A stretch of 11,743 bases of DNA from JANNMJ01 sp031397815 (GTDB taxonomy: Bacteria; Bacteroidota; Bacteroidia; Cytophagales; Hymenobacteraceae). Where the stretch lies: the NCBI GenBank assembly GCA_031397815.1, contig JANNMJ010000248.1:1-11743 (forward strand). Direction: 5' to 3'. Under the pieces are notes generated by a model. It had not been told where the DNA came from, did not search any database, and worked only from the letters and a program-made list of their open reading frames with translations. This document shows, one piece after another, positions 4,973 through 11,743 of this stretch (within the stretch, counting starts at the first letter, position 1; every line of letters begins with the position of its first letter). The position numbers and the translations under genes were made by a program.

Positions 4973-7900
4973 TTGAATAATCTGGCGCGCACGGTTTGGG
5001 CTCTGGCAATGCTGCTCGGCGGCGTGCTTGGAGAGGCGCGGGCGCAGACGCTGCCTCCGCTCTCGCCCGCCGATTCGGGGCGCGTGGTGCGGGGGCTGAC
5101 TGTCGATACGGCGCGGCGGGTGGCGTTGGCGGCCGATACGCTCCTGAAAACGCCCGTGAAGCGGGCGCCGGTGTCGTTGGCGGGGCTGAGCAGCTTGCGG
5201 GTGCGGTGGGTGCGGCTCGATTCACTGGGGCGCGGGCGGCTGGTGGATTCTACCTCGGTGCTGCCCGCTTCCGTGCGGGCGGCGGATGCGGGCGGGCGCG
5301 ACTTGGTGTATGACGCTACGACCGGGCGCCTGACCGTGACGGGCGGGCTTCCGTCTGCCGCTCCCCGAGCTGCCCGCGCCGATTCCATCCGCGTGACGTA
5401 CCGCGTGCTGCCGCTCAACCTCACGCGGCCGGTGTACCGGCGCAGCCGCCGCGAGCTGGATTCACTGGCGTTCCGCGACCTGTTCTTCACCGAAACCTAC
5501 GCGCCGCCTCGGGAAGAAATCTTCCGGACGCCGGGGTTGCAGAAGAGCGGGAATCTGGCGCGCGGCATCTCGTTCGGCAACGCGCAAAACGTGTTCGTGA
5601 ACTCGGCGCTCAACCTTCAGCTCGAAGGCAAGCTGGCGGATAAGCTCAACCTCACGGCGTCGATTACCGACCAAAACGTGCCGTTTCAGCCCGAAGGCAA
5701 CACCCAGCAGCTTCAGCAATTCGACCGCATCTTCATCACCCTCGACAACCCCGACCACTGGCGCATCACGGCCGGCGATGTGGTGCTGCGCAACAAGCCG
5801 AGCAATTTTCTGCGCTTCTACAAGAACGTGCAGGGCGGGGCGCTCGAAGTGGCGTCGGGGGTGGGCGCGAAGCGGCCCGGCGCGACGCTCATCGCCGCCG
5901 GGGTCGCGAAGGGAAAGTTCTCCTCCCAGCAGCTCCAACCGATTGACAACGTGCAGGGGCCGTACCGCCTGACGGGGCCGAACGGCGAGCGGTTCATCAT
6001 TATTCTGGCGGGGTCGGAGCGGGTTTTTCTCGACGGCGTACCGCTGACGCGGGGGTTCGACTTCGATTATATCATCGATTATAATCAGGCGGAAGTCACG
6101 TTCTCGCCGCGCCACCTGATTACGCGGAACTCGCGCCTGCGGGTCGAATTCGAGTATTCTGACCAGAACTACGCCCGTTCCATCGTCCACGCCTCGCATT
6201 ACCAGACGGTGGGGAAGGTGACGGCCAACGTCAATATTTATCGCGAAGCCGATAACCCCAACAACGCCCCCAACCTCGACCTGCGCGCCCCGGAGCGCGA
6301 CGCCCTGCAATCCGCCGGTGATTCGGCCCGCCTCGCCGTGGTGGCCGGGGCCGATTCGGCGGGGTACGCCCGTGGTACGGTGCAGTATCAGCGGGTTGAT
6401 TCGGTGGAAATCGGGGAGACGATTTACCGCTACACCCGCGACTCGACGGTGCAGCTCTACACCGTGCGGTTCTCGGATGTGGGCGCCGGGCGCGGCGATT
6501 ACGAGCAGGCCACGAGCGGCGCCGTCAATGGGCGCGCCTACCGGTACGTGGGTCGCGGGCGCGGGCGCTACCTGCCGTTGCGCGTCCTGCCGACGCCCAC
6601 GCTCCGGCAGCTCGCGACGGCGGGCATCAATTATCAATTCGATAAAACGACGAGCGTGTTCGCTGAGCTGGCCGCCTCGAAGCTCGACCGCAACCTGTTC
6701 TCCTCCCGCGACGACGCCGATAACCAAGGCACCGCGATGCGCATCGGGTATCAGGTGCAGGATAAAACCGTGCGCGCTCTCGGCGATTGGAAGCTGCGCT
6801 CAGGGCTGAATTACGAGTACACCGACCGCCGGTTCGCGCCCATCGACCGGTACCGCGACATCGAGTTCGACCGCGACTGGAGCACCACGACCACCGTCGG
6901 GACGGGCGTAGTGGCGGCGGGGCAGTCGGATAACCTGCTGAATTTCAGTATCGGCGCCGTCAAGGACGAGCGGAATCAGGTCAACTACCGCGTCAGTCGG
7001 CGCTACCGGCCGGGCGAGGTCGAGGGCGTGCAACACTGGTTGAGCGGCGCCCGGCAGGTCGGGAAGCTCAGCGCCCACGCGACGCTGTTCGTGTTGCAGG
7101 CCGACGGCGCCCGCACGCGCTCACGGTGGCGGCGCGGCGAAGTGGGGGCCGAGTACGGCAGCCCGACCGCCAAGGTGGTACCGGGCTACGCGTGGCGCTT
7201 CGACCAAAACCGCGTGCTAGGGGGCACGGGGCGCGATTCAGTGGTCAGCTCCGCGAATTATTTCGACGAGCACACCGTCTTCCTCCGCTCCGGCGCTCCC
7301 CCCGGCGATTCGACCCAACGCTTCACCTACCGCCTCGATTACGCGTACCGGCGCACGTTTTTGCCCGTTGAGGGCGCCATTCGGCGGCGCGATTACGCGC
7401 AGACGTGGCAGGGGACGCTCGCCGCGCACCTGAGCCGGACGCAGGATTTGGCGATTCTCGCGACCTACCGCGAAGTGCAGACCCGGCCCGGCGCGGGCGC
7501 CATCGGCGATTCGACGCGGGAATCGGCGGTTTTGGCGAAGCTCGACCACACCGTGAGCCTCTGGAAGGAGCACGTGCGGTCGGAAATCAGCTATTCCATC
7601 GCCACCGGCCGCGAGCCGAAGCGGCTGTTTCAGTTTCAGGAGACCACGCCCGGCCAAGGCACCCACTACCTCGCGCCCGGCGCCGACCCGTCGGACTTGA
7701 ACTCCTACATCGAAGCGCAGGCGGCGGCCGACCCGTCGTTGCGGCGCTACATCAAGGTGTATCTGGCGTCGGATGAGTACATCACCGCCTACACCAACCG
7801 CCTGACGTGGCGCGTGACCACCAACGCCCCGCGCGGCTGGCGCGATGTAGGGGGGCTACGCGAATTCGCGTCGCGCTTCTCCGCCCTCACCTTCGTCTCC

Positions 7901-8641
7901 CTCGACCGCCGCACCCTCGACCCGCGCCTCCGCGAGCGCCTCGACCCGTTCAGCGGCCAAACATCCGACGACCGCATCCTCGGTCTCAACAAGATTCTGC
8001 GCGGCACCGTCTTCTTCAACCGCGCTTCCCCGAAGTTCGGCGCCGAAACCACCGTGCAGCAGACCCAGCAGAAAACCCTGCTCACGGGCGGCTCCGATTT
8101 ACGGTCGCTCGCGTCGCAGAGCCTGACGCTCCGCCGTGCCCTGAGCACCATTTTCACCAGCAAGCTCGACCTGGCGCGCACCATTCGGCAAAGCACCAGC
8201 CAAGCCCTCCTGACGCGCAATTTCCGCGTATTAGCCACCGAAGCCGCCCCCGAGCTGGCGTGGCAGCCGAACCAGACGTTCCGCCTCAGCACCACCTACC
8301 GCTACACCCGCAAGCGCGACACCAAGCCGCTGGACGCCGCGCAGCCCACGAACGGCACTTTCCACGAAACGGGGTTCGAGTCGCGCCTCGCGCAAGCCAG
8401 TAAGCGCACCATCACGGGTACTGTCCGGTACACGAAAATCAGCTTTGCGGGGATCGAGAACACGCCCGTCGCCTTCGATATTCTCAACGGCCTCCGTCCC
8501 GGCAACAACCTCACGTGGCAAGCCACCGTGGAGCAGCGCCTCGCCAACGGACTCAACATCAGCGTCGCCTACGACGGCCGCAAGCCCGACGGCATTCCGG
8601 CGATTCATACGGGCCGGATGCAGGTGTCGGTGCTGTTTTAG
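4973..8641 (+). CDS. Large outer-membrane beta-barrel protein of Bacteroidota, function unknown
   Basis: The 1222-residue product begins with a signal peptide (LARTVWALAMLLGGVLGEARA, cut before Q25), supporting the TTG start at 4973; the next start, ATG at 5009, would cut into that peptide. Residues about 190-265 (SGNLARGISFGN, then a stretch ending QPEGNTQQLQQFDRIFITL) resemble a segment I associate with SprA-like and related large Bacteroidota outer-membrane proteins. Residues about 340-400 (FIIILAGSERVFLDGVPLTR, IDYNQAEVTFSPRHLIT, EYSDQNYARS) form a conserved-looking extracytoplasmic block. The rest alternates polar and hydrophobic residues, rich in Tyr, Arg and Asp, as in long beta strands, and the chain ends in VSVLF with terminal Phe, typical of barrel proteins. 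It is about half the usual length of SprA, so it is a relative at most. Role is unknown; a transport, secretion or surface function is plausible. It has its own candidate promoter and ends against a convergent gene. Confidence 0.8.
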   Translation: MNNLARTVWALAMLLGGVLGEARAQTLPPLSPADSGRVVRGLTVDTARRVALAADTLLKTPVKRAPVSLAGLSSLRVRWVRLDSLGRGRLVDSTSVLPASVRAADAGGRDLVYDATTGRLTVTGGLPSAAPRAARADSIRVTYRVLPLNLTRPVYRRSRRELDSLAFRDLFFTETYAPPREEIFRTPGLQKSGNLARGISFGNAQNVFVNSALNLQLEGKLADKLNLTASITDQNVPFQPEGNTQQLQQFDRIFITLDNPDHWRITAGDVVLRNKPSNFLRFYKNVQGGALEVASGVGAKRPGATLIAAGVAKGKFSSQQLQPIDNVQGPYRLTGPNGERFIIILAGSERVFLDGVPLTRGFDFDYIIDYNQAEVTFSPRHLITRNSRLRVEFEYSDQNYARSIVHASHYQTVGKVTANVNIYREADNPNNAPNLDLRAPERDALQSAGDSARLAVVAGADSAGYARGTVQYQRVDSVEIGETIYRYTRDSTVQLYTVRFSDVGAGRGDYEQATSGAVNGRAYRYVGRGRGRYLPLRVLPTPTLRQLATAGINYQFDKTTSVFAELAASKLDRNLFSSRDDADNQGTAMRIGYQVQDKTVRALGDWKLRSGLNYEYTDRRFAPIDRYRDIEFDRDWSTTTTVGTGVVAAGQSDNLLNFSIGAVKDERNQVNYRVSRRYRPGEVEGVQHWLSGARQVGKLSAHATLFVLQADGARTRSRWRRGEVGAEYGSPTAKVVPGYAWRFDQNRVLGGTGRDSVVSSANYFDEHTVFLRSGAPPGDSTQRFTYRLDYAYRRTFLPVEGAIRRRDYAQTWQGTLAAHLSRTQDLAILATYREVQTRPGAGAIGDSTRESAVLAKLDHTVSLWKEHVRSEISYSIATGREPKRLFQFQETTPGQGTHYLAPGADPSDLNSYIEAQAAADPSLRRYIKVYLASDEYITAYTNRLTWRVTTNAPRGWRDVGGLREFASRFSALTFVSLDRRTLDPRLRERLDPFSGQTSDDRILGLNKILRGTVFFNRASPKFGAETTVQQTQQKTLLTGGSDLRSLASQSLTLRRALSTIFTSKLDLARTIRQSTSQALLTRNFRVLATEAAPELAWQPNQTFRLSTTYRYTRKRDTKPLDAAQPTNGTFHETGFESRLAQASKRTITGTVRYTKISFAGIENTPVAFDILNGLRPGNNLTWQATVEQRLANGLNISVAYDGRKPDGIPAIHTGRMQVSVLF

Positions 8642-8654
8642 GAGGGATTTGGGG

Positions 8655-8681
8655 GAGATGTGAGGGGTGTGGAGATGTGAG
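8655..8681 (+). repeat. Short direct repeat in the convergent gap
   Basis: GAGATGTGAG occurs at 8655-8664 and 8672-8681, in an 83-base G-rich gap between the ends of two convergent genes. Its minus-strand reading (CACATCTC) recalls the CATCCCCA tract at 306-337. No terminator hairpin is visible in this gap. Confidence 0.5.
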
Positions 8682-8724
8682 TGAGCTACGTACCCTAGTC
8701 ACTTTCCCGGGCTTACCCCTCGCC

Positions 8725-9228
8725 CTAATCCCCCACCAGCACTACGCGGAGCGTTTGCACCTGCCGCACCCAGCGGGTGGGCTTGCGGTCGGTGGGGACG
8801 ATGAGCTGCCACGGACCGGTGCCGACGGCGAGGGGGAGACCGTCGCAGCGGTCGGCGAGGAGGAGGGGTTGGGTGGCGATTTCCGTCATCGCCTCGCCGA
8901 GGCCGAGGGTGGCGTGGTAACCGTCGGCGGCGGTCACGAGGAGGGCTTTGCGGATGGCGTCGCCGTGGCGGTCGAGGGAGAGACCGGCTTTCAGGAGGAG
9001 GTATTCTACGCCGATGCCCTCGTAGCGGTGCGGGTGGCCGTCGCGGTCGTTGGCGGTGACGGTGAGGCGCGGCGCCTTCGCCAGCTCGGCAGGGGGGAAG
9101 ACGGTGGTGGTCAGTCCGGCGCCCGAAATGGTAAGGGTGCCCGCAACCGGCGTTTTCTGGGCGGCGGCCGGGGTGATGCTGCCCAGCAGCAACAAGAGCG
9201 AGAACGCCGCTAGGAGACTTTTCGGCAT
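8725..9228 (-). CDS. Exported protein with a molybdopterin-oxidoreductase-like (sulfite-oxidase-type) fold
   Basis: The product from the ATG ending at 9228 has 167 residues. It starts with a clear signal peptide (MPKSLLAAFSLLLLLGSITPAAAQ), which is why I prefer this start over the longer reading frame beginning at 9330. The mature part shows the pattern of the small oxidoreductase molybdopterin-binding family: LTISGAGL at the start, VEYLLLKAGL, DGYHATLGLGEA in the middle, and GPWQLIVPTDRK followed by RWVRQVQTLRV near the end. The cysteine that binds molybdenum in sulfite oxidases is not seen: the only mature cysteine lies in ADRCDGLPL, the wrong place. It is therefore likely a non-catalytic or differently acting periplasmic member. 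It stands alone, convergent with the outer-membrane protein gene and divergent from the lipoprotein gene. The fold assignment rests on recalled family patterns and is fairly, not fully, secure. Confidence 0.78.
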   Translation of the reverse strand: MPKSLLAAFSLLLLLGSITPAAAQKTPVAGTLTISGAGLTTTVFPPAELAKAPRLTVTANDRDGHPHRYEGIGVEYLLLKAGLSLDRHGDAIRKALLVTAADGYHATLGLGEAMTEIATQPLLLADRCDGLPLAVGTGPWQLIVPTDRKPTRWVRQVQTLRVVLVGD

Positions 9229-9269
9229 AGGGAATGGAACGGGGAGGAGCGATGCCAAGGAAAAGAAAA

Positions 9270-9297
9270 CAAAGTAACACCAGAGGCACGTCTGGTG
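9270..9297 (-). promoter_or_regulatory. Candidate promoter and operator-like palindrome upstream of the molybdopterin-fold gene
   Basis: On the minus strand TTACTTTG (9277-9270) is close to the -7 consensus TAnnTTTG, 42 bases before the start codon. Directly upstream lies a perfect 7-base inverted repeat, CACCAGA (9278-9284) and TCTGGTG (9291-9297), with a 6-base gap, sitting where the spacer to -33 would be. That position suits a repressor site; no regulator gene is present to support this. Confidence 0.3.
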
Positions 9298-9450
9298 GGT
9301 GCAGCGGCCAACGCCGCCCGTGGGCGCCATATTTGGCCTTACGTGCAGCAGCCCTGCAAGGGTTGGTGAACGGCGCGGGCATTTTTACCGGATCGGCGGG
9401 TAATGTATAACAGCCGCCGCGCCACCGGATTTATTTTTTTTCAGTCGATA

Positions 9451-10212
9451 ATGACCGTCTTTAGCGCCGGAACGGCTTTTAGGAACGGCTCCTCCCTGCG
9501 TCGGGCTTTTTTGGGGGCTTTTCTGCTCCTGAGCGTTGGTTTTTGGATGAGTGGGTGCGGCGTGGTGGGGCACGTCACGGAGCTGCAACCCGGCTGGTAT
9601 CAAGTGGTGCATCTGGGAAAGGCCGACTCGGCGGCGGCGCGGCTGGGGCGGCAGCGCGCCTACGCGCAGCTCAACGCCGACACACTCCTGCTGACGCCGT
9701 ATGTGGCGGGCGCGGAGCAGTCGCCGCCGTCGGTGCGGTACGTTTTGAAGCCCGACCACCGGGCGGTGCTGCTCGATAGGCAGCTCGATGTCGATGTGTT
9801 CACGCTGCCGTTCAAGATTCGGCCGCCGCGCAGCGGCATTCCCGTGCAGCTCAACTCTAATTTCAATGCGGCGCTGTACGTGGGGCAGCGGCTCAATTTC
9901 ATTTCCCTCCGCGCCGACCGCCGCACGACGCCGTGGCAGCGCAACTCGTTTATCAAATCGACGGGTATCGGTTATGGGGCGTTTGTGGGGCTTGGCTCCA
10001 CCACCATTACACCGGACGTGACGCGCGGCCACGCCACCCTCGAATACGAGGGGCTGGTGTTCGATGCCGGCGCCGCTTTCATCTATGATGCCCGCGCCTT
10101 TAACCTTGGCTTAGCCGGGGGAATCGATTTTCTGTCCGGCCCGGATGGGGAATTCTGGGTCTACCAGCGCCACCCGTGGATTGGGCTGCTATTTGGGCTG
10201 GACCTTAATTAA
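9451..10212 (+). CDS. Putative lipoprotein of unknown function
   Basis: From the ATG at 9451 the product has 253 residues. An RR pair (18-19) precedes a hydrophobic stretch and the lipobox-like MSGC, with C36 as the probable lipidated cysteine, so export and membrane anchoring are likely. An in-frame ATG at 9403 would add 16 residues and give an unusually long leader before the hydrophobic core. The residue after the cysteine is Gly and no acidic surface-export signal follows, so a periplasm-facing location is more likely than the cell surface. The body alternates in a beta-rich manner; the C-terminal half (STGIGYGAFVGLGSTTITP, GLAGGIDFLSG, PWIGLLFGLDLN) looks like repeated beta strands of a small barrel or sheet. 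I do not recognise a family. It is flanked by a divergent gene upstream and a convergent gene downstream, so it appears to be single. Confidence 0.75.
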   Translation: MTVFSAGTAFRNGSSLRRAFLGAFLLLSVGFWMSGCGVVGHVTELQPGWYQVVHLGKADSAAARLGRQRAYAQLNADTLLLTPYVAGAEQSPPSVRYVLKPDHRAVLLDRQLDVDVFTLPFKIRPPRSGIPVQLNSNFNAALYVGQRLNFISLRADRRTTPWQRNSFIKSTGIGYGAFVGLGSTTITPDVTRGHATLEYEGLVFDAGAAFIYDARAFNLGLAGGIDFLSGPDGEFWVYQRHPWIGLLFGLDLN

Positions 10213-10244
10213 GGGACGACAGGGGCGTGGGGGTAGCCCGCCGT

Positions 10245-10394
10245 GTGCCCGGGGTAGTCGGCGCAAAGCGCCGCCAACCCCGGGCTTTGGAGAAGAACCC
10301 CGTTGGGGTTCGCATGACGCAGGGCATCGGGGAACCCCAACGGGGTTCTTTTTCACAGCCCGGGGTTGATTTTGAAAAAATCTACCCCGGGCAC
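10245..10394. repeat. 150-bp compound palindrome between convergent genes, likely bidirectional terminator
   Basis: Two inverted copies of one element face each other. Outer arms 10245-10257 (GTGCCCGGGGTAG) and 10382-10394 are perfect complements, as are 10276-10286 and 10357-10367, and 10294-10311 with 10332-10349. Each copy alone also forms two hairpins: one with GCCCGGGGT/ACCCCGGGC arms (10245-10286; 10357-10394), and one GAACCCC-GTT-GGGGTTC (10295-10311; 10332-10348). The inner stems differ: CGGCGC/GCGCCG in the left copy, GATTTT/AAAATC in the right. A T-run (10349-10353) follows the last GAACCCC hairpin on the plus strand. Lying between the ends of two convergent genes, it could stop transcription both ways. 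A third copy is at 11563-11626. Confidence 0.85.
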
Positions 10395-10433
10395 CCGCGA
10401 GTCGCCGCCGCCCTCGCATCGCCCCCCATCCCC

Positions 10434-11438
10434 CTAAAACTCACTCGACGACAGCTCCACCAGCTTCCCCGTTTCCAGCAGCTTCAGCTCGGTGGCTAAA
10501 TCGGGTTGGGCGGCTTGATGGAGGGCGGGCGAATCGAGGTGATCGAGGTCGGGCTTACCGGCCGCGACCCACGCCGTGTACCAGAAGTTGGCGGTGGCGG
10601 TGGCGGCGGCGCGCATCCGGCGCTCTACCATTCCGTGGAGGTCGGTGTGGAAGCGGGTGGCGTAGGCGAGGGTGAAATACGGCTGATTGTAGCGGTTTTT
10701 CTTGACGACGCCGTTTTCGTCTTTCTCGAACAGCTTATCCGCGCCGAACTCGGCGCGGAGCTTTTTATCGACCATCAGAACCGTATCCTTCGCCGTGTGA
10801 CTGGAGCGGAGGATGTTCCAGACCTCGCCGACGGGGTCGGCGATGACGGTGGCGGTGGGGATGCGGAAGTTGTAGGTCGAGCCGAACAGCTCGGGCAGGC
10901 GGGCTTCCCAGAGGGCGTGAATGCCTTTTTGGTCGGTGAGCTGGCCATCGTGGTTGTTGGAGGTGTGGAGCGGCATGTGGGCATCGCCGAGGTAATGCCC
11001 CAAATCAGCCGACAGGAGCAGGATTTCGCTCTTCCGGCGCTCTTTCATGGCGTTCACGAGCTTCGTGTACACGTCCTGAATATGCCACGGCAAGCGCCCC
11101 TGCTTGTTGAGCACTTCATCGGAGTACGCGATCTTGGCGTCTTCGGGGGTGCGGGGAAGCTGGTCGACGGGCTTGGCGAACTCTTCTAAGTCGCAGTAGT
11201 GGCGCGGGCCTTCGGTGCGGTCGTTCAAGACGTGCTTGCGGAGGTCGGGCATCACGGCGGCTTCGGTCACGTAATCGACGTGGTCATAGAAGAACCCCCG
11301 CAGCTCGGTCGGGAGCGCCAACACCGCCGCGCGGTTAATGCGCGGATGCGCCCAATAGCCCCACGCCTGCAACACGGCCGGAACCGCCACCAACGCTGCC
11401 ACAGCTACCACACGGGCGGCGGAAATCGAAAATCTCAC
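10434..11438 (-). CDS. Exported S1/P1-type nuclease / zinc-dependent phospholipase C family protein
   Basis: The 334-residue product starts at a GTG and has a signal peptide ending in VLQA, so the mature protein begins with W26 of WGYWAHPRIN. In S1/P1 enzymes the N-terminal tryptophan itself binds zinc. The three-zinc site can be mapped onto P1 nuclease with matching spacing: W26, H31, D65, H80, H148 and D152 and H158 (in HYLGDAHMPLH), and H174. The ninth position is glutamate (E178, in GIHALWE) where P1 has aspartate. The family hydrolyses phosphodiester bonds of single-stranded nucleic acid or of phospholipids; which applies here cannot be told. A periplasmic or secreted location fits nutrient or phosphate scavenging. 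Length is near the family norm plus a C-terminal tail. No in-frame ATG lies upstream, which supports the GTG. It is monocistronic in this window. Confidence 0.88.
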   Translation of the reverse strand: MRFSISAARVVAVAALVAVPAVLQAWGYWAHPRINRAAVLALPTELRGFFYDHVDYVTEAAVMPDLRKHVLNDRTEGPRHYCDLEEFAKPVDQLPRTPEDAKIAYSDEVLNKQGRLPWHIQDVYTKLVNAMKERRKSEILLLSADLGHYLGDAHMPLHTSNNHDGQLTDQKGIHALWEARLPELFGSTYNFRIPTATVIADPVGEVWNILRSSHTAKDTVLMVDKKLRAEFGADKLFEKDENGVVKKNRYNQPYFTLAYATRFHTDLHGMVERRMRAAATATANFWYTAWVAAGKPDLDHLDSPALHQAAQPDLATELKLLETGKLVELSSSEF

Positions 11439-11465
11439 GGAAATATGGATGATGAGGGGAAAGAA

Positions 11466-11493
11466 AGGGCCGCTGCGTGTCGGCAGCGGCCCT
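11466..11493. terminator. Strong GC-rich hairpin upstream of the nuclease gene
   Basis: AGGGCCGCTGC (11466-11476) pairs perfectly with GCAGCGGCCCT (11483-11493) around a 6-base loop. It is followed by TTT on the plus strand, and by TTTCTTT on the minus strand. It may be a terminator for a gene beyond the window, or part of the nuclease gene's leader, since it lies 28 bases before that start codon. Confidence 0.6.
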
Positions 11494-11511
11494 TTGAAGG
11501 GGTTTCAAGGA

Positions 11512-11519
11512 CGAAGGTA
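11512..11519 (-). promoter_or_regulatory. Weak candidate -7 element for the nuclease gene
   Basis: On the minus strand TACCTTCG differs from TAnnTTTG at one base. No -33 element is clear. If used, transcription would pass through the strong hairpin at 11466-11493 before the GTG start. Confidence 0.25.
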
Positions 11520-11562
11520 AGGAGAGGGTGTGGGGTCAGGCGGAGGGGCGGGGCGCGCACGC

Positions 11563-11626
11563 GTGCCCGGGGTAGATTTCTGCGAAATCAACCCCGGGCT
11601 GCGGATAGGAAACCCCTTCGGGGCAC
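11563..11626 (+). repeat. Third copy of the CCCGGGG palindromic element
   Basis: The arms GTGCCCGGGGTAG (11563-11575) and AACCCCGGGCT (11590-11600) are identical to those at 10245-10286. The inner stem here is GATTTC/GAAATC with loop TGC (11575-11589). A second, shorter hairpin follows (CCCC-TTC-GGGG, 11613-11623). Copy order and spacing match those of the copies around 10245-10394. Confidence 0.8.
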
Positions 11627-11632
11627 GGGTAC

Positions 11633-11699
11633 ATCGGAATGTGCCGATTGGGGTGGCGGGGCCAGAGCCCCGCAAATAGGCGACACAGGGCTGGAGCCC
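11633..11699. repeat. Cluster of short palindromes at the window end
   Basis: Three small inverted repeats follow each other: ATCGG/CCGAT (11633-11648), GCGGGGC/GCCCCGC around CAGA (11656-11673) and GGGCT/AGCCC (11688-11699). Read on the minus strand, GCGGGGCTC appears twice (from about 11703 and from 11673), suggesting a partial duplication. Bases 11700-11743 show nothing further. No gene is supported in 11439-11743. Confidence 0.55.
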
Positions 11700-11743
11700 C
11701 GCGTCAATCGCATCCAACAAACCGTTCCAAATAACCCGAAGGG

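Noticed and set aside
5462..6727. 421-codon open frame on the minus strand inside the outer-membrane protein gene
   Set aside because: It is antisense to a gene with a signal peptide and family motifs; in GC-rich DNA the opposite strand often stays open. Its product shows no recognisable domain.
8515..9213. 232-codon open frame on the plus strand spanning the convergent gap
   Set aside because: It overlaps the end of the barrel protein gene and lies antisense to the signal-peptide-bearing minus-strand gene.
9229..9330. Longer N-terminus (34 extra residues) for the molybdopterin-fold protein
   Set aside because: The internal ATG at 9228 begins a textbook signal peptide, and the extra part would cross the candidate promoter and palindrome.
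10506..11189. 227-codon open frame on the plus strand opposite the nuclease gene
   Set aside because: The minus strand carries the complete zinc-site motifs and signal peptide; the plus-strand product is low in complexity and unrecognisable.
11505..11720. 71-codon minus-strand open frame at the window end
   Set aside because: It consists of palindromic repeats and proline-rich nonsense with no start signal.

Overview
The window looks like chromosomal DNA of a GC-rich member of the Bacteroidota, most likely a Hymenobacter-like Cytophagia. Supporting signs are the absence of Shine-Dalgarno sequences, several TAnnTTTG-type -7 promoter elements in front of genes, a large outer-membrane protein of a Bacteroidota type, and a GC-rich backbone. 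The genus is an inference; no rRNA or species marker is present.

Layout: 1-604 holds no gene but is packed with repeats: a 37-bp inverted repeat pair, a 26-bp-stem hairpin, 13-bp and 8-bp tandem repeats, and a promoter with a long leader. 605-1540 (+) encodes a NYN-domain protein fused to a cold-shock domain, closed by a strong terminator. 1667-4789 (+) is a nuoM-nuoN pair coding two proton-pumping membrane subunits of respiratory complex I, in its own transcription unit and without nuoL upstream. A long hairpin follows nuoN. 4973-8641 (+) encodes a 1222-residue secreted outer-membrane beta-barrel protein. 8725-9228 (-) encodes a small exported protein with a molybdopterin-oxidoreductase-like fold. 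9451-10212 (+) encodes an unknown lipoprotein. 10434-11438 (-) encodes an exported S1/P1-type zinc nuclease/phospholipase C homologue. 11439-11743 is again gene-free and repeat-rich.

The genes are not one pathway. nuoM and nuoN work together in complex I. The last four genes are all envelope or exported proteins, but nothing ties them into one system. No CRISPR array, insertion sequence, tRNA, rRNA or prophage gene was seen.

The most interesting content is intergenic. Two families of short palindromic repeats keep their outline while exchanging the sequence of their stems. The first (five units) has a GTAG-like foot, a hairpin with a constant GTCYC centre, and occurs as inverted pairs, much like the REP/BIME elements mobilised by RAYT transposases. 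The second (three units) has constant GTGCCCGGGGTAG / AACCCCGGGCT arms around a covarying inner stem, plus a second hairpin.
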